From contig CAVZPR010000001.1 in assembly GCA_963777285.1 (NCBI GenBank), positions 806,001 to 870,000 of the forward strand: a stretch of 64,000 nt of DNA, in the 5' to 3' direction. Each line of letters begins with the position of its first letter. The first letter of the stretch is position 1. The notes under the pieces were generated by a model. That model was not told the DNA's origin. It did not search any database and was given only the letters and a program-made list of their open reading frames with translations. This document shows, in pieces, positions 45,448 through 53,549 of the stretch. The translations under genes were made by a program, and so were the position numbers. Origin of the DNA: JAFARE01 sp963777285. Lineage in GTDB: Bacteria > Chloroflexota > Dormibacteria > Aeolococcales > Aeolococcaceae.

Positions 45448-46542
45448 GTGCCCCATCGCATCGTGCTCTTCGGCGCCACCGGCTACACCGGGCGGCTGGT
45501 CGCGCATGCGCTGGTACGGGCACGTGCGCGACCGGTGCTCGCCGGGCGGAGCCACCAGAGCCTCGCGGCGCTCGGCGTCACCCTGGGCAAGGGACTCGAC
45601 ATCGCGGTGGCGGACGTCAGCCGGCCCGAGTTGCTGCTCGAGATCATCCAGCGCGACGACGTCCTCATAAGCACCGTGGGGCCGTTCGCGCGCTACGGCC
45701 GTCCAGTCGTCGAGGCGGCCATCCACCGCCGCGCCACCTACGTCGACAGCAGCGGCGAGCCCGCCTTCCTGCGCGTCGTGTTCGAGGAGCTGGGACCGGT
45801 GGCGGCGGCCGGCGGCGTCACCCTGATTCCCTCCTGCGCCTACGATTTCGTCGCCGGGAACCTCGCCGGCGCCCTCGCGCTCCACGGCCTGCCGGACGCC
45901 GGCCGCGTCGACGTCGGCTACTTCCTGCGCGGTTCGTACCGCGGCGCGGTGAGCATGGGCACGCGCAAGTCGGTGGGCGGGTTGCTGCTGGCACCGCATT
46001 TCGCCTGGCGCGACGCGGCGCTCCTGACCGTCCCCGCAGGAGAGCGCACCCGCACCTTCGCGATCGACGGCCACGACCGGCCCGCGTTGTCCTTCGGCAG
46101 CTCCGAGCACCTCACCCTCCCCCGCCTGCACCAGTCGCTGCGCGAGGTCAACACGTACCTCGGCCTGTTCCGCCGGCCACTGGCGACCCGCCTCACGGGA
46201 CGGGCCCTGGGCCGCGCCGTGAAGATCCCCGGAGCCGCCCGAGCCGCAACCTGGGTGACGCAGCTGCCCGTGGGCCGCGAAGGACCCGACCCTGCGCAGC
46301 GCGAGCGGCGCGGCTGCGTCGTCGTTGCGGTTGCCTACCAGGGCGAGCGGGAGCTGCGCACGGTTCGGCTCGAAGGCGCCAACCCGTACACGTTCAGCGG
46401 CGACATCCTCGCCTGGGCGGCGCTGCGGCTGAGCCATGGCGGCCCTGACGCGACGGGAGCGCTGGGGCCGGTCGAGGCGTTCGGCCTGGAACCGCTGCGC
46501 GACGCGTGCGCGGCCGCGGGGCTCGCGGTGTCCGAGGGGTAG
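45448..46542 (+). CDS. saccharopine dehydrogenase-like / trans-acting enoyl reductase family protein
   Basis: A 364-residue Rossmann-fold oxidoreductase when started at the GTG at 45448. The NAD(P) loop is IVLFGATGYTGRLVAHAL right at the N-terminus. It is followed by LAGRSHQSLAAL, the ISTVGPFARYGRPVVEAAI segment and YVDSSGEPAFLR, all typical of the saccharopine dehydrogenase-like family, which includes mycobacterial trans-acting enoyl reductases. The likely role is NAD(P)H-dependent reduction of a lipid or acyl intermediate; lysine metabolism is unlikely. The promoter at 45412-45440 predicts a leaderless transcript. It ends 3 nt before the convergent dodecin stop. Confidence 0.8.
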   Translation: MPHRIVLFGATGYTGRLVAHALVRARARPVLAGRSHQSLAALGVTLGKGLDIAVADVSRPELLLEIIQRDDVLISTVGPFARYGRPVVEAAIHRRATYVDSSGEPAFLRVVFEELGPVAAAGGVTLIPSCAYDFVAGNLAGALALHGLPDAGRVDVGYFLRGSYRGAVSMGTRKSVGGLLLAPHFAWRDAALLTVPAGERTRTFAIDGHDRPALSFGSSEHLTLPRLHQSLREVNTYLGLFRRPLATRLTGRALGRAVKIPGAARAATWVTQLPVGREGPDPAQRERRGCVVVAVAYQGERELRTVRLEGANPYTFSGDILAWAALRLSHGGPDATGALGPVEAFGLEPLRDACAAAGLAVSEG

Positions 46543-46545
46543 CGG

Positions 46546-46758
46546 CTACTGGCCCTCGTACTTGAACGAGAGGCTGAGGCGGGTGCGAAACCGCGCCACC
46601 TTGCCGTCCTCGACCGTGACGTCGAACTTGGTCACCTCGGCGACGCGCAGGTCACGCAGCGACCCTGACGCCGTCTCGATGGCGGCCTGAGCCGCTTTCT
46701 CCCATGACTCCGTGCTGGTGCCCACGAGCTCCGTCACGCGATACACGCTGTCCGCCAT
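46546..46758 (-). CDS. dodecin family flavin-binding protein
   Basis: A 70-residue protein, the normal dodecin size. The ATG at 46758 is preceded by AAGGAG 7 nt upstream. The family pattern is visible: VYRVTELVGTSTESWEKAAQ with the flavin-stacking Trp, AIETASGSLRDLRVAEVTKF and the final RTRLSLSFKYEG strand. Dodecins form hollow dodecamers that store or buffer riboflavin, FMN or CoA in the cytoplasm. The gene stands alone between the convergent oxidoreductase and a secreted beta-helix gene. Confidence 0.9.
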   Translation of the reverse strand: MADSVYRVTELVGTSTESWEKAAQAAIETASGSLRDLRVAEVTKFDVTVEDGKVARFRTRLSLSFKYEGQ

Positions 46759-46830
46759 CTCTGCACTCCTTGCTGCTGCCGGTTGATCGAGCAGCGATTC
46801 TCGCAAGGACGTCCGGTGCTCTGCGGAGGA

Positions 46831-48657
46831 TCAGTTGTAGCCGATGAGCCCCTGCACCGAGTAGGTCGTCTGCCCGCCGTGGGAGAAGCCACCTGACTGG
46901 TTGGCCCAGGAACCCCCGTTGACGTCGCACGTGACCCATCCGCCGCGGCCGTAGTTGACGAATGTCTCCGTCGACCCGGCGGGCGCGGGGAACGTGTCGT
47001 TCTCGAAATTGACGCCCACTGTTGCCGTGTCCCAGTAGCGAACCATCGGCAGCGACGTGCAGTTCTTGATGACGACCCCGGTCAGCGGGACGGTCGCCGC
47101 GAACTCGATGGTGTTGCCCGTGCCCAGGCTGCACCCGGTCACCGTCAGCCCGGTTGCGCCCACCACGCGCAGCTGCCCGCCGCTGCCCAGGAACTGCTCT
47201 CCCGAGATGACGACGCCCGTGTCGTACTGACCGCCGTTGGCGCTCATGACACCGCCGTTGCCGTACGTCGTGAAGTCGGTGACCGTGATGTTCGACGAGG
47301 GCGCCGAGATCCAGAACCCGTTGTCGACGTTCGCGTAGGGGCCGGGATGATAGGTGTAGTTCGTGACCGTGACATCCGTGTCCCGGTACAGCGCCAGCCG
47401 GGAGCCGGTGTGGTCGATGTCCTGGATCAGGCTGTTGTGCTGGTACGACCAGGAGATGCCGTCGCCCAGCGGCATCTGGGTGCGGTCGCTGATGGTGTCG
47501 TCGAGCAGCTGGTTGCCGGTGTTGCCGTTGACGCCGCTGGCGTCGCCGGCCGCGTAGACGCCGAAGAAGTGGCTGCCGCCCAGCAGCGAGCAGCGCTGGA
47601 TGGTGTTGTAGTTGGCGATCAGGTAGATGGAGGCGCCCAGGTCGTGCGACTGGGCGTCGATGGTCAGGTCCTGCACGGTGACGTGGTCGCTGCGCAGGCC
47701 CAGCACCGGAGCGCCGTTGGTGAGCCCGGTGACCACCGAGGTGGCGGCGCTGTCACCGGCGATGGTCAGAGGGCGGCCGCCTGCCGGGGTGCTGAAGGCG
47801 CCGCCTGAGGTGGCCGCGCTGAGCAGGTAGTGGCCGGCGGGGAAGTAGAGGCTGCCGCCCACCTTTTCGGCGGCGCTCATGGCCGCCCGCACCGCCGCGC
47901 CGCTGTCGGTGTGGCCGTCACCCACCGCTCCGTACGCGGTGACGTCGGTGACCGGCTGGGGCAGCGATCCGCCACCTCCGGTCGGGGATGGAGACGGCGT
48001 CGAGGTTGGCGTCGACGTGGGTGTCGCGGTGGCCGTGGAGGAAGCTGTCGGAGTGTCCGTCGGCGGCGCGGTTGGTGACGGCGACGGGCTGGGCTGCGCC
48101 AGCGTGATCACCAGCTGCGGCGCGTGCGCGCCGCGCGTGGACGAGAAGTCCACCTGCTTGGTCGAGGTGACCACGGCCAGGTTCAGGTCGCCCGCGGCGA
48201 CGTGCGACGCGGTGAGCTCGTAGGTCTTCCATCCGGTGCTGCCGGCGGATCCGCTGCCGAGCACCGTGGATCCCACGCCCGGCGCGTTGCCGTAGGTGAG
48301 CTTCGCCGCGCTCCACGCGTCGCTGGAGACGGTGCGCACCGACACGCCGGCGCCCGGCGAGGTGACGTAGAGGTGCAGGACCGCGGCGGTGACGTTGCCC
48401 GAAGGGATGGCGAAGCGCAGGTAGGCGCGCTTCGCGGGAGAACCGTTGGCGCGCAGGACGTTCCACGTCCCGTGCGCCAGACCCGGGTGCAGCGCCGTGG
48501 CGAACGTGTCCTGCGTCGGCGTCAGGCCTATCGAACCGGAGGCCGCGACCGGGCGCACACCGCCGAGCGTTGACGCGCCGAGGCACCAGAGAGCGGTGCA
48601 TGCCAGGATCGCCAGCGCTGCCGTGCGCCGCCCGCGCGGGGCCGGTACCCTGCGCAC
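46831..48657 (-). CDS. secreted DNRLRE/CBM-like domain plus right-handed beta-helix protein, paralogue C
   Basis: A 608-residue exported protein from the GTG at 48657. After a signal peptide (about residues 1-40), residues 43-190 form a jelly-roll domain of the DNRLRE/CBM96 type: TPTQDTFATALHPGLAHGTW, RAYLRFAIPSGNVTAAVLHL and GWKTYELTASHVAAGDLNLA. These domains bind or position polysaccharide. A Thr/Pro/Ser linker of about 40 residues leads to a beta-helix (about 240-608). Its first 200 residues are almost identical to paralogue A (VTDVTAYGAVGDGHTDSGAA and onward), whereas its last coils are closer in outline to paralogue B (GFWISAPSSNITV). It is therefore a modular relative in which a binding domain was added. 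The enzymatic role is unproven. Confidence 0.83.
   Translation of the reverse strand: MRRVPAPRGRRTAALAILACTALWCLGASTLGGVRPVAASGSIGLTPTQDTFATALHPGLAHGTWNVLRANGSPAKRAYLRFAIPSGNVTAAVLHLYVTSPGAGVSVRTVSSDAWSAAKLTYGNAPGVGSTVLGSGSAGSTGWKTYELTASHVAAGDLNLAVVTSTKQVDFSSTRGAHAPQLVITLAQPSPSPSPTAPPTDTPTASSTATATPTSTPTSTPSPSPTGGGGSLPQPVTDVTAYGAVGDGHTDSGAAVRAAMSAAEKVGGSLYFPAGHYLLSAATSGGAFSTPAGGRPLTIAGDSAATSVVTGLTNGAPVLGLRSDHVTVQDLTIDAQSHDLGASIYLIANYNTIQRCSLLGGSHFFGVYAAGDASGVNGNTGNQLLDDTISDRTQMPLGDGISWSYQHNSLIQDIDHTGSRLALYRDTDVTVTNYTYHPGPYANVDNGFWISAPSSNITVTDFTTYGNGGVMSANGGQYDTGVVISGEQFLGSGGQLRVVGATGLTVTGCSLGTGNTIEFAATVPLTGVVIKNCTSLPMVRYWDTATVGVNFENDTFPAPAGSTETFVNYGRGGWVTCDVNGGSWANQSGGFSHGGQTTYSVQGLIGYN
47378..47968 (-). 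repeat. 591-bp inverted repeat, arm 2
   Basis: Reverse-complement partner of 22011-22601 within beta-helix gene C, ungapped with about five substitutions. The arms are in opposite orientation and enclose 47378 minus 22601, about 24.8 kb. Confidence 0.85.
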
Positions 48658-48777
48658 CGCTCAGCCTCGAACCAGCGTCGTTGCCACGCGGGCACAGTGC
48701 GTCCGATCCCCGGTTGCAAATCGCACACCGGGTAACGGTCAGGTGACGGGTCTACGGCCCTCCCCTTCCGACCGGCC

Positions 48778-49707
48778 TCAGCAGTTGCGCTGCACCCAGC
48801 AGACCAGCGCCACCTCGGCGTTGGAGTTGATCACCGCCGAGTTGGTCCCCGAAGCGGACGGCAGGCCGACCTTGAGGTTGATCGCGGTATCGGCCAGCCC
48901 CAGCGGGCCGCAGCCGTTCGAGCCAGGCACCGCGAACGTCGAGTCGCCGATGCGCACTCCGGCGACGACGATCACCTTGCCCTGGTCGTGGCCGGTGATC
49001 GTCTCGTGAGGCGACCGCAGGCGCTTGAGGCTGAGGACGATCGGATCGGTATCGGAGCCGATGTAGCAGCTCGACCCCAGCAGCGTGTTGTTGAGCTGCA
49101 CCTTCACCGGAACCCGCAGCACCGCGAGCTTGTCGATGCCCAGCGATGCAAGCGGGTCGAACCAGTACGTGTTCGACGTCGGATCGAGCACGGTGCCGGG
49201 TGTGGCCGGCGCAGCCAGCTGCAGGGACGCCGTGACGCCGCCGAGGCTGGGATTCGCGGTCACCTCCGCGCAGATCGCCGACACCACGGGGATGCTGCTC
49301 GGGCACATCAGGCCGAGCAGGCCGCCGGGCACCGTCTGCGCCGGGCCGCCGAACACGTCGCCCGACGTGGGCGTGACGATCGCCAGCTGATCCGGGCTGG
49401 CGGTCTGGCTCAGAGGCCGGTATGCACCCAGGTCGACGGTGTCCGGGTTGGCGGCGATCGGGACCTTGGAGTTGCCCAGCTTGATGCTGCCGCCGGCGGT
49501 CTCGGAGTGCGCGCAGATCAACCCGCTTGCCTGCACGTCGGGGTTGGTGAATGTGACAGGACACAATTTGAACTGAGAACGCGCCCCCGTAACCGCCGCT
49601 GTCGCGGTCACCAGCGACCCGAGGAGTGCGGCAGCGGCCACCAGGGTCAGCGCGACCAACGACCTCCGGTGGAACCGAAACCTGCGATGCGCTGTCGATC
49701 TCCTCAT
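48778..49707 (-). CDS. secreted protein of unknown function
   Basis: About 309 residues from the ATG at 49707, which has GGAGG 9 nt upstream; the frame extends 14 codons further. A basic N-terminus and signal segment (SLVALTLVAAAALLGSLVTA) are followed by a mature protein with about eight Cys residues and a beta-rich, Thr/Val/Pro-rich pattern (KLCPVTFTNPDVQASGLICA near the start, VALVCWVQRNC at the very end). No membrane anchor is present, so it is probably released or disulfide-stabilised at the surface. I do not recognise the family. It lies downstream of another secreted-protein gene, separated by a strong hairpin. Confidence 0.7.
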   Translation of the reverse strand: MRRSTAHRRFRFHRRSLVALTLVAAAALLGSLVTATAAVTGARSQFKLCPVTFTNPDVQASGLICAHSETAGGSIKLGNSKVPIAANPDTVDLGAYRPLSQTASPDQLAIVTPTSGDVFGGPAQTVPGGLLGLMCPSSIPVVSAICAEVTANPSLGGVTASLQLAAPATPGTVLDPTSNTYWFDPLASLGIDKLAVLRVPVKVQLNNTLLGSSCYIGSDTDPIVLSLKRLRSPHETITGHDQGKVIVVAGVRIGDSTFAVPGSNGCGPLGLADTAINLKVGLPSASGTNSAVINSNAEVALVCWVQRNC

Positions 49708-49782
49708 CAGCGTGTCCTCCGAGTCTGCTGGGCGCCTTCGACGGATCACTCACTCCCTGTGTTCGCAGCTTCGCACCGGCGC

Positions 49783-49813
49783 AGGAGGGTGTGCGCCGAG
49801 CGCACACCCTCCT
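49783..49813 (-). terminator. 13-bp perfect-stem hairpin downstream of a secreted-protein gene
   Basis: AGGAGGGTGTGCG (49783-49795) pairs with CGCACACCCTCCT (49801-49813) around a 5-nt loop. It lies 21 nt after the stop of the minus-strand gene at 49835 and before the next minus-strand gene at 49707. No T-run follows, so either it is a GC-only terminator or it stabilises the 3' end and limits read-through. Confidence 0.65.
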
Positions 49814-49834
49814 CGTGCCTGATGTCGATTGTCG

Positions 49835-50491
49835 CTAGGACGCGTCGCCCACGTGCGGGCTGAACGTGTACGTCCCGTTGAAGCTGGACGTGGTCGCTGT
49901 CGTCGGGCAGATCGCTCCGCCCGTGACCTTGATCGGCAGGTTGCTGATGCTCACAACGAACGTATTGACGTCGTTGTAGGAGCCCGGCACCTTGAACGCG
50001 CCGTTGGGAGCCACGGTGATCGTGCAGCCTTCGGAGGTGTGCACCACCGCGCCGCCCTTGGGCACGGTCACCTGCAGCTTGTCACCCGAGTTGGGCTCGC
50101 TCTGGCTCTCGTCTCCGGCTGCGTCGATCTCCTGGATCTTCCACGTGCCCGAGGTCGTGGTCGTCTCGGTGCCGCCAAGGTTGTCCGTGCACGGCTTGCC
50201 TTTGCCGTCATTGAAGACGGGACGCGGCGAGATGGTGAACGCTCCCAGCCCGGTCGCGGGCGTCTTGCCGCCGGCCGAGGAGTGGGTGCACGTCACGGTG
50301 ATCACCGGCGACGTGGCCGGAACGCTGAACGTGGTCTTGGTGCTCGTGCCCTTGACCGTCGTGCCGGCGGGGTTGTAGTGATCGTCGCTGTCAGAAGCGG
50401 TAGGCGACGCGTGCGCCCACACCGTCGACAACGACACCGCGAGCGCGGCTGTGGCGAACAGCACGCTCGCCTTGCGGGTTTTGCCTTTCAT
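49835..50491 (-). CDS. small secreted beta-rich protein of unknown function
   Basis: A 218-residue exported protein. The ATG at 50491 has a strong AGGAGAAGG ribosome binding site. The signal peptide spans residues 1-28 (SVLFATAALAVSLSTVWAHA, then SP). The mature part is Thr/Ser/Gly-rich with four or more Cys (VTCTHSSAGGK, KPCTDNLGG, EGCTITVAPNG, GGAICPTTAT) and a strand pattern like an allergen-type or spore-surface beta sandwich. There is no anchor. A hairpin follows its stop. The gene is divergent from the mce operon across 412 nt. I cannot name a family. Confidence 0.7.
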   Translation of the reverse strand: MKGKTRKASVLFATAALAVSLSTVWAHASPTASDSDDHYNPAGTTVKGTSTKTTFSVPATSPVITVTCTHSSAGGKTPATGLGAFTISPRPVFNDGKGKPCTDNLGGTETTTTSGTWKIQEIDAAGDESQSEPNSGDKLQVTVPKGGAVVHTSEGCTITVAPNGAFKVPGSYNDVNTFVVSISNLPIKVTGGAICPTTATTSSFNGTYTFSPHVGDAS

Positions 50492-50903
50492 TCCTTCTCC
50501 TCTTGGGGTTGATACGACGTGACATGCATGCGAGTGGCAGGCGGGGCGCGACCGCGCAGGCAGGGTTGACGTGGTGCCGTATGGCGGAGCCGAGTGCCTC
50601 GGCCGATCCGGGATCCCCCTCTCCTGGAGTCCGGCGCACGCACCTCACGTCCTCCATGCACCGCCCATCCGCCATGGGGTCCGCCACACCCGTGACCGAC
50701 GAGCGCTTGCGCCCGCGTGGATGCCCTTATGTATCACAGCGGGACGTGCTCCTGCCACCTTTCCTGAGTGCGTGGTTGGCTATCTCGTTGCAACGTGCTT
50801 ATACTGTCGCCGCCCAGCGTGACACTGAGCTGGGCAAGCGAGCTTGGCTCGTCGGGCCGCGTCGGTGGGACGCTGATGGGACGGGTGAAAGGAAAGCCGA
50901 GCC
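50492..50903. promoter_or_regulatory. 412-nt divergent regulatory region with a mce operon promoter
   Basis: No convincing gene lies here. Toward the mce operon, TTGGCT (50776-50781), an 18-nt spacer and TATACT (50800-50805) form the best sigma70-like promoter, leaving a leader of about 90 nt before the TTG at 50904. The leader contains a short CAAGC/GCTTG hairpin. AAAGGAAA lies just before the start codon. I see no clear -35/-10 pair for the divergent secreted gene. Confidence 0.5.
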
Positions 50904-51683
50904 TTGGCTAGTCGTGCACGGCAGGGGCTGGTGACGTTGGGGGACCAGTCGATCCTGTTCGCCGCGGCGGTGCGGGGGATCTTCCAGCGGCCCTTCTACC
51001 TGGCCGAGTTCCTGGACCAGTGCCGCTTCATCCTCACCTCCTGCTTCGTGCCCCTGCTGCTCACCGGGCTGGGCTGGGGCACCATCGTGGCCCTGGAGGC
51101 GGGCAACTTCTTCAAGCTGGCCTCGGCGGAGTGGCGCATCGGCGGCTTCATGGTGCTGGCCAACGTGCGCGAGTTCGCCCCGGTGGCCACCGGCCTGATG
51201 GTGGCCGCGGTGTGCGGCACCGCGATCACCGCCGACCTGGGGGCGCGCAAGGTGCGCGACGAGCTGGAGGCGCTGAGCGTGATGGGGCTGTCCAACGTGC
51301 TCTTCATCGTGGTGCCGCGCTTTCTGGCGCTGGCCTTCATGACCGCCCTCTACAACGTGCCCATGATCGCCTTCACCTGCCTTTCCGGCTACCTGGCCAG
51401 TGTCGCCCTGGTGGGGGTCAACAGCGGCGCCTTCATCAGCACCTTCTTCACCCAGGGCACGTTGCAGGACCTCTACGGCGGCGAGCTGAAGTGCGTGGTC
51501 TTCGGCATGATCATCGCCACCATCTGCTGCTACAAGGGCATCACCGCCCGGGGCGGCGCCGAGGGGGTGGCCCGGGCGGTGCACCAGGCGGTGGTGGCCT
51601 GCTTCGTCAGCATCCAGATCTTCGAGTACCTGTACACGCCCACGGTGCTGGCCCTGTTCCACACCAACAACGTGCTCCGCTGA
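50904..51683 (+). CDS. MlaE/YrbE-family ABC permease, first of two (mce operon)
   Basis: A 259-residue membrane protein with five or six helices, one of the two permeases of an Mce lipid importer. It carries the conserved cytoplasmic loop VRDELEALSVMGL (about residue 116) and upstream REFAPVATGLMVAAVCGTAI. The TTG start at 50904 is supported by AAAGGAAA 9 nt upstream and by the promoter at 50776-50805. The stop overlaps the start of the second permease (TGATG). The two permeases pair to form the membrane core that works with the ATPase and the MCE rings. Codon choice here is strikingly uniform, with few synonymous alternatives. Confidence 0.9.
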   Translation: MASRARQGLVTLGDQSILFAAAVRGIFQRPFYLAEFLDQCRFILTSCFVPLLLTGLGWGTIVALEAGNFFKLASAEWRIGGFMVLANVREFAPVATGLMVAAVCGTAITADLGARKVRDELEALSVMGLSNVLFIVVPRFLALAFMTALYNVPMIAFTCLSGYLASVALVGVNSGAFISTFFTQGTLQDLYGGELKCVVFGMIIATICCYKGITARGGAEGVARAVHQAVVACFVSIQIFEYLYTPTVLALFHTNNVLR

Positions 51684-52534
51684 TGGCCGTCGTCACCCCG
51701 TCCCGGCCCGCGCCCCGCCCCGGCACGCTGCGCCCGCAGCGGGCCCCGGCCACAGGAGTGCGCGGCGGCGTGGAGACCCTGGGCCGGATCGTCAACTTCG
51801 CCGCCGGGGCCATCGTGCACATCCCCCAGTCGACGCGCTACATGCGCGAGGTCTGGTGGTACGCCGCCTTCCTGGCCATCGGCTCCACCCCGGTGGCCCT
51901 GGTGCTCACCTACTTCACCGGCAGCGAGTGCAGCGTGGAGGCGTACTACTCGCTGTCGCAGATCGGGGCCCAGTCGCTGGCCGGGGTGTTCAACGCCATC
52001 TGCGACACGCGCGAGATCACGCCGCTCTTCTTCGGCTTCGCCATCGGGGCCAAGGTGGGCTGCGGCCTGGTCGCCGAGCTGGGCACCATGCGGGTCAACG
52101 AGGAGATCGACGCGCTGGAGGTGATGGGCATCCCCAGCAAGGTCTACCTGGTCAGCACCCGCATGCTGGCCTGCTTCATCGTGCTGCCCTTCATGTACCT
52201 GCTGAGCCTGGGCATCAGCTACGTGGGCTCCTACGTGGTGCAGATGTTCCAGGTGCCCGCGGGCACCATCTCCAGCGGCGTCTACGGCGACTACTTCTAC
52301 CGCTTCATCAACGTCGAGGACCTGGCCTTCTCGATGATCAAGGCGGTGGTCTTCGCCTTCCTCATCGTCTGCGTCGCCGTCTACTACGGCTACAACGTCA
52401 CCGGCGGCGCCGTGGGCATCGGCAAAGCCGTGGCCAAGACCATGGCCGTGTCCCTGGTGGTGACCGTGGTCGTCAACGCCCTGCTCACCCAGGTGATGTG
52501 GGGCAACAACCCCAACCTCCCCATCCAGATCTGA
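51683..52534 (+). CDS. MlaE/YrbE-family ABC permease, second of two (mce operon)
   Basis: A 283-residue permease. A basic, Pro-rich N-terminus of about 30 residues precedes the membrane region. The family loop reads MRVNEEIDALEVMGIPSKVY (about residue 137), preceded by TREITPLFFGFAIGAKVGCG. The ATG at 51683 overlaps the preceding stop by 1 nt. Together with the first permease it forms the heterodimeric core of the transporter. The next gene begins 1 nt after its stop. Confidence 0.9.
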   Translation: MAVVTPSRPAPRPGTLRPQRAPATGVRGGVETLGRIVNFAAGAIVHIPQSTRYMREVWWYAAFLAIGSTPVALVLTYFTGSECSVEAYYSLSQIGAQSLAGVFNAICDTREITPLFFGFAIGAKVGCGLVAELGTMRVNEEIDALEVMGIPSKVYLVSTRMLACFIVLPFMYLLSLGISYVGSYVVQMFQVPAGTISSGVYGDYFYRFINVEDLAFSMIKAVVFAFLIVCVAVYYGYNVTGGAVGIGKAVAKTMAVSLVVTVVVNALLTQVMWGNNPNLPIQI

Positions 52535-52535
52535 C

Positions 52536-53546
52536 ATGAACGTGCACCGCCCGAGCACTGACGACGAGACCGACGAGCGCGTGAGCTCCAACGGTTCGCC
52601 GCGTCCCGTGCTGCCTCCGCCGCTGCCGCCGCAGACCTCGCAACCGCAGACGTTGCCGAGCGCGGCGCCGCCGCCGCAGTCACTGCAGCGGCCGTTTGCG
52701 GCGCCATCAGCCGCTGCAGCCGCGACGCCTGTGCGATCCGCCGGCGCACGCATCGAGAAGCCGGACTCGCAATCGGAGTCGACGTGGAACAAGGAGGCGG
52801 TGATCGAGCTCGTCGACGTGCACAAGGCGTTCGGTGCGCTGAAGGTGCTGGACGGCGTCACCTGTCGCATCCCGCGGGGCGAGATCACGGTGCTGATGGG
52901 GCCGTCGGGCACGGGCAAGAGCGTGACCCTGCGCCACATCGTGGGCCTGCTGCCGCCGGACCGCGGCGACGTGTACGTCGCCGGGCGCGACGTGCCCGGG
53001 CTCAACGAGCGCGAGCTGCTGGCGCTGCGCCGCGACATCGGCATGCTCTTCCAGGACGGCGCGCTCTTCTCCTCCATGAACCTCTTCGACAACGTGGCCT
53101 TCCCGCTGCGGCAGCACACGCGCAAGAGCGAGGCGGAGGTGCGCGACATCGTCATGGAGCACCTCATGGAGGTGGGCCTGGCGGGGGCGGAGCAGCGCAT
53201 GCCCAACGAGCTCAGCGGCGGCATGCGCAAGCGCGCCGGCTTCGCCCGGGCGCTGGTGATGGAGCCCACGATCCTGCTCTTCGACGAGCCCGATTCAGGG
53301 CTCGACCCGGTGCGCACCACGCTGCTCTGCGACCTGATCCGGGAGATCAGCCACAAGTACTCGGCCACTTCTGTGGTGGTCAGCCACGACGTGGGCGCGG
53401 TGCGTCGCTTCGCCGACAACATCGGCATCCTCTACAAGGGAAAGATGCGGCACTTCGGCAGCAAGCAGGAGATCGAGGTGTCCGACGACGAGTTCGTGCA
53501 CCAGTTCTTCAACGCCTCCTCGGAAGGCCCCCTGGGCATGGACTGA
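52536..53546 (+). CDS. MlaF/MceG-type ATPase encoded inside the mce operon, with Pro-rich extension
   Basis: A 336-residue ATP-binding subunit. Residues 1-85 are a low-complexity Pro/Ala/Gln/Ser stretch not usual for the family. The ATPase follows, with intact motifs: Walker A MGPSGTGKSVTL, Q-loop GMLFQDGALFSSM, signature NELSGGMRKRAGFARAL, Walker B ILLFDEPDSGLDP and H-loop VVVSHDVGAVRRF. The C-terminal tail (EIEVSDDEFVHQFFNASSEG) matches MlaF/Mkl-type proteins. It powers lipid uptake through the MCE complex. In mycobacterial mce operons the ATPase MceG is encoded elsewhere, so its position here between permeases and MCE genes resembles the proteobacterial mla order. Confidence 0.93.
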   Translation: MNVHRPSTDDETDERVSSNGSPRPVLPPPLPPQTSQPQTLPSAAPPPQSLQRPFAAPSAAAAATPVRSAGARIEKPDSQSESTWNKEAVIELVDVHKAFGALKVLDGVTCRIPRGEITVLMGPSGTGKSVTLRHIVGLLPPDRGDVYVAGRDVPGLNERELLALRRDIGMLFQDGALFSSMNLFDNVAFPLRQHTRKSEAEVRDIVMEHLMEVGLAGAEQRMPNELSGGMRKRAGFARALVMEPTILLFDEPDSGLDPVRTTLLCDLIREISHKYSATSVVVSHDVGAVRRFADNIGILYKGKMRHFGSKQEIEVSDDEFVHQFFNASSEGPLGMD

Positions 53547-53549
53547 GCC

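Noticed and set aside
48752..49807. 351-residue minus-strand frame overlapping the secreted protein
   Set aside because: It overlaps 48778-49707 in another frame, and its composition is typical of an out-of-frame GC-rich reading.
50503..50934. 143-residue frame in the region before the mce operon
   Set aside because: It has no ribosome binding site or family features, and it runs through the operon promoter and first permease start.
51530..53428. 632-residue minus-strand frame opposite the mce permease and ATPase genes
   Set aside because: It is a shadow of the permease and ATPase coding regions, with His/Gly/Ala/Arg-rich repeats and no domain.
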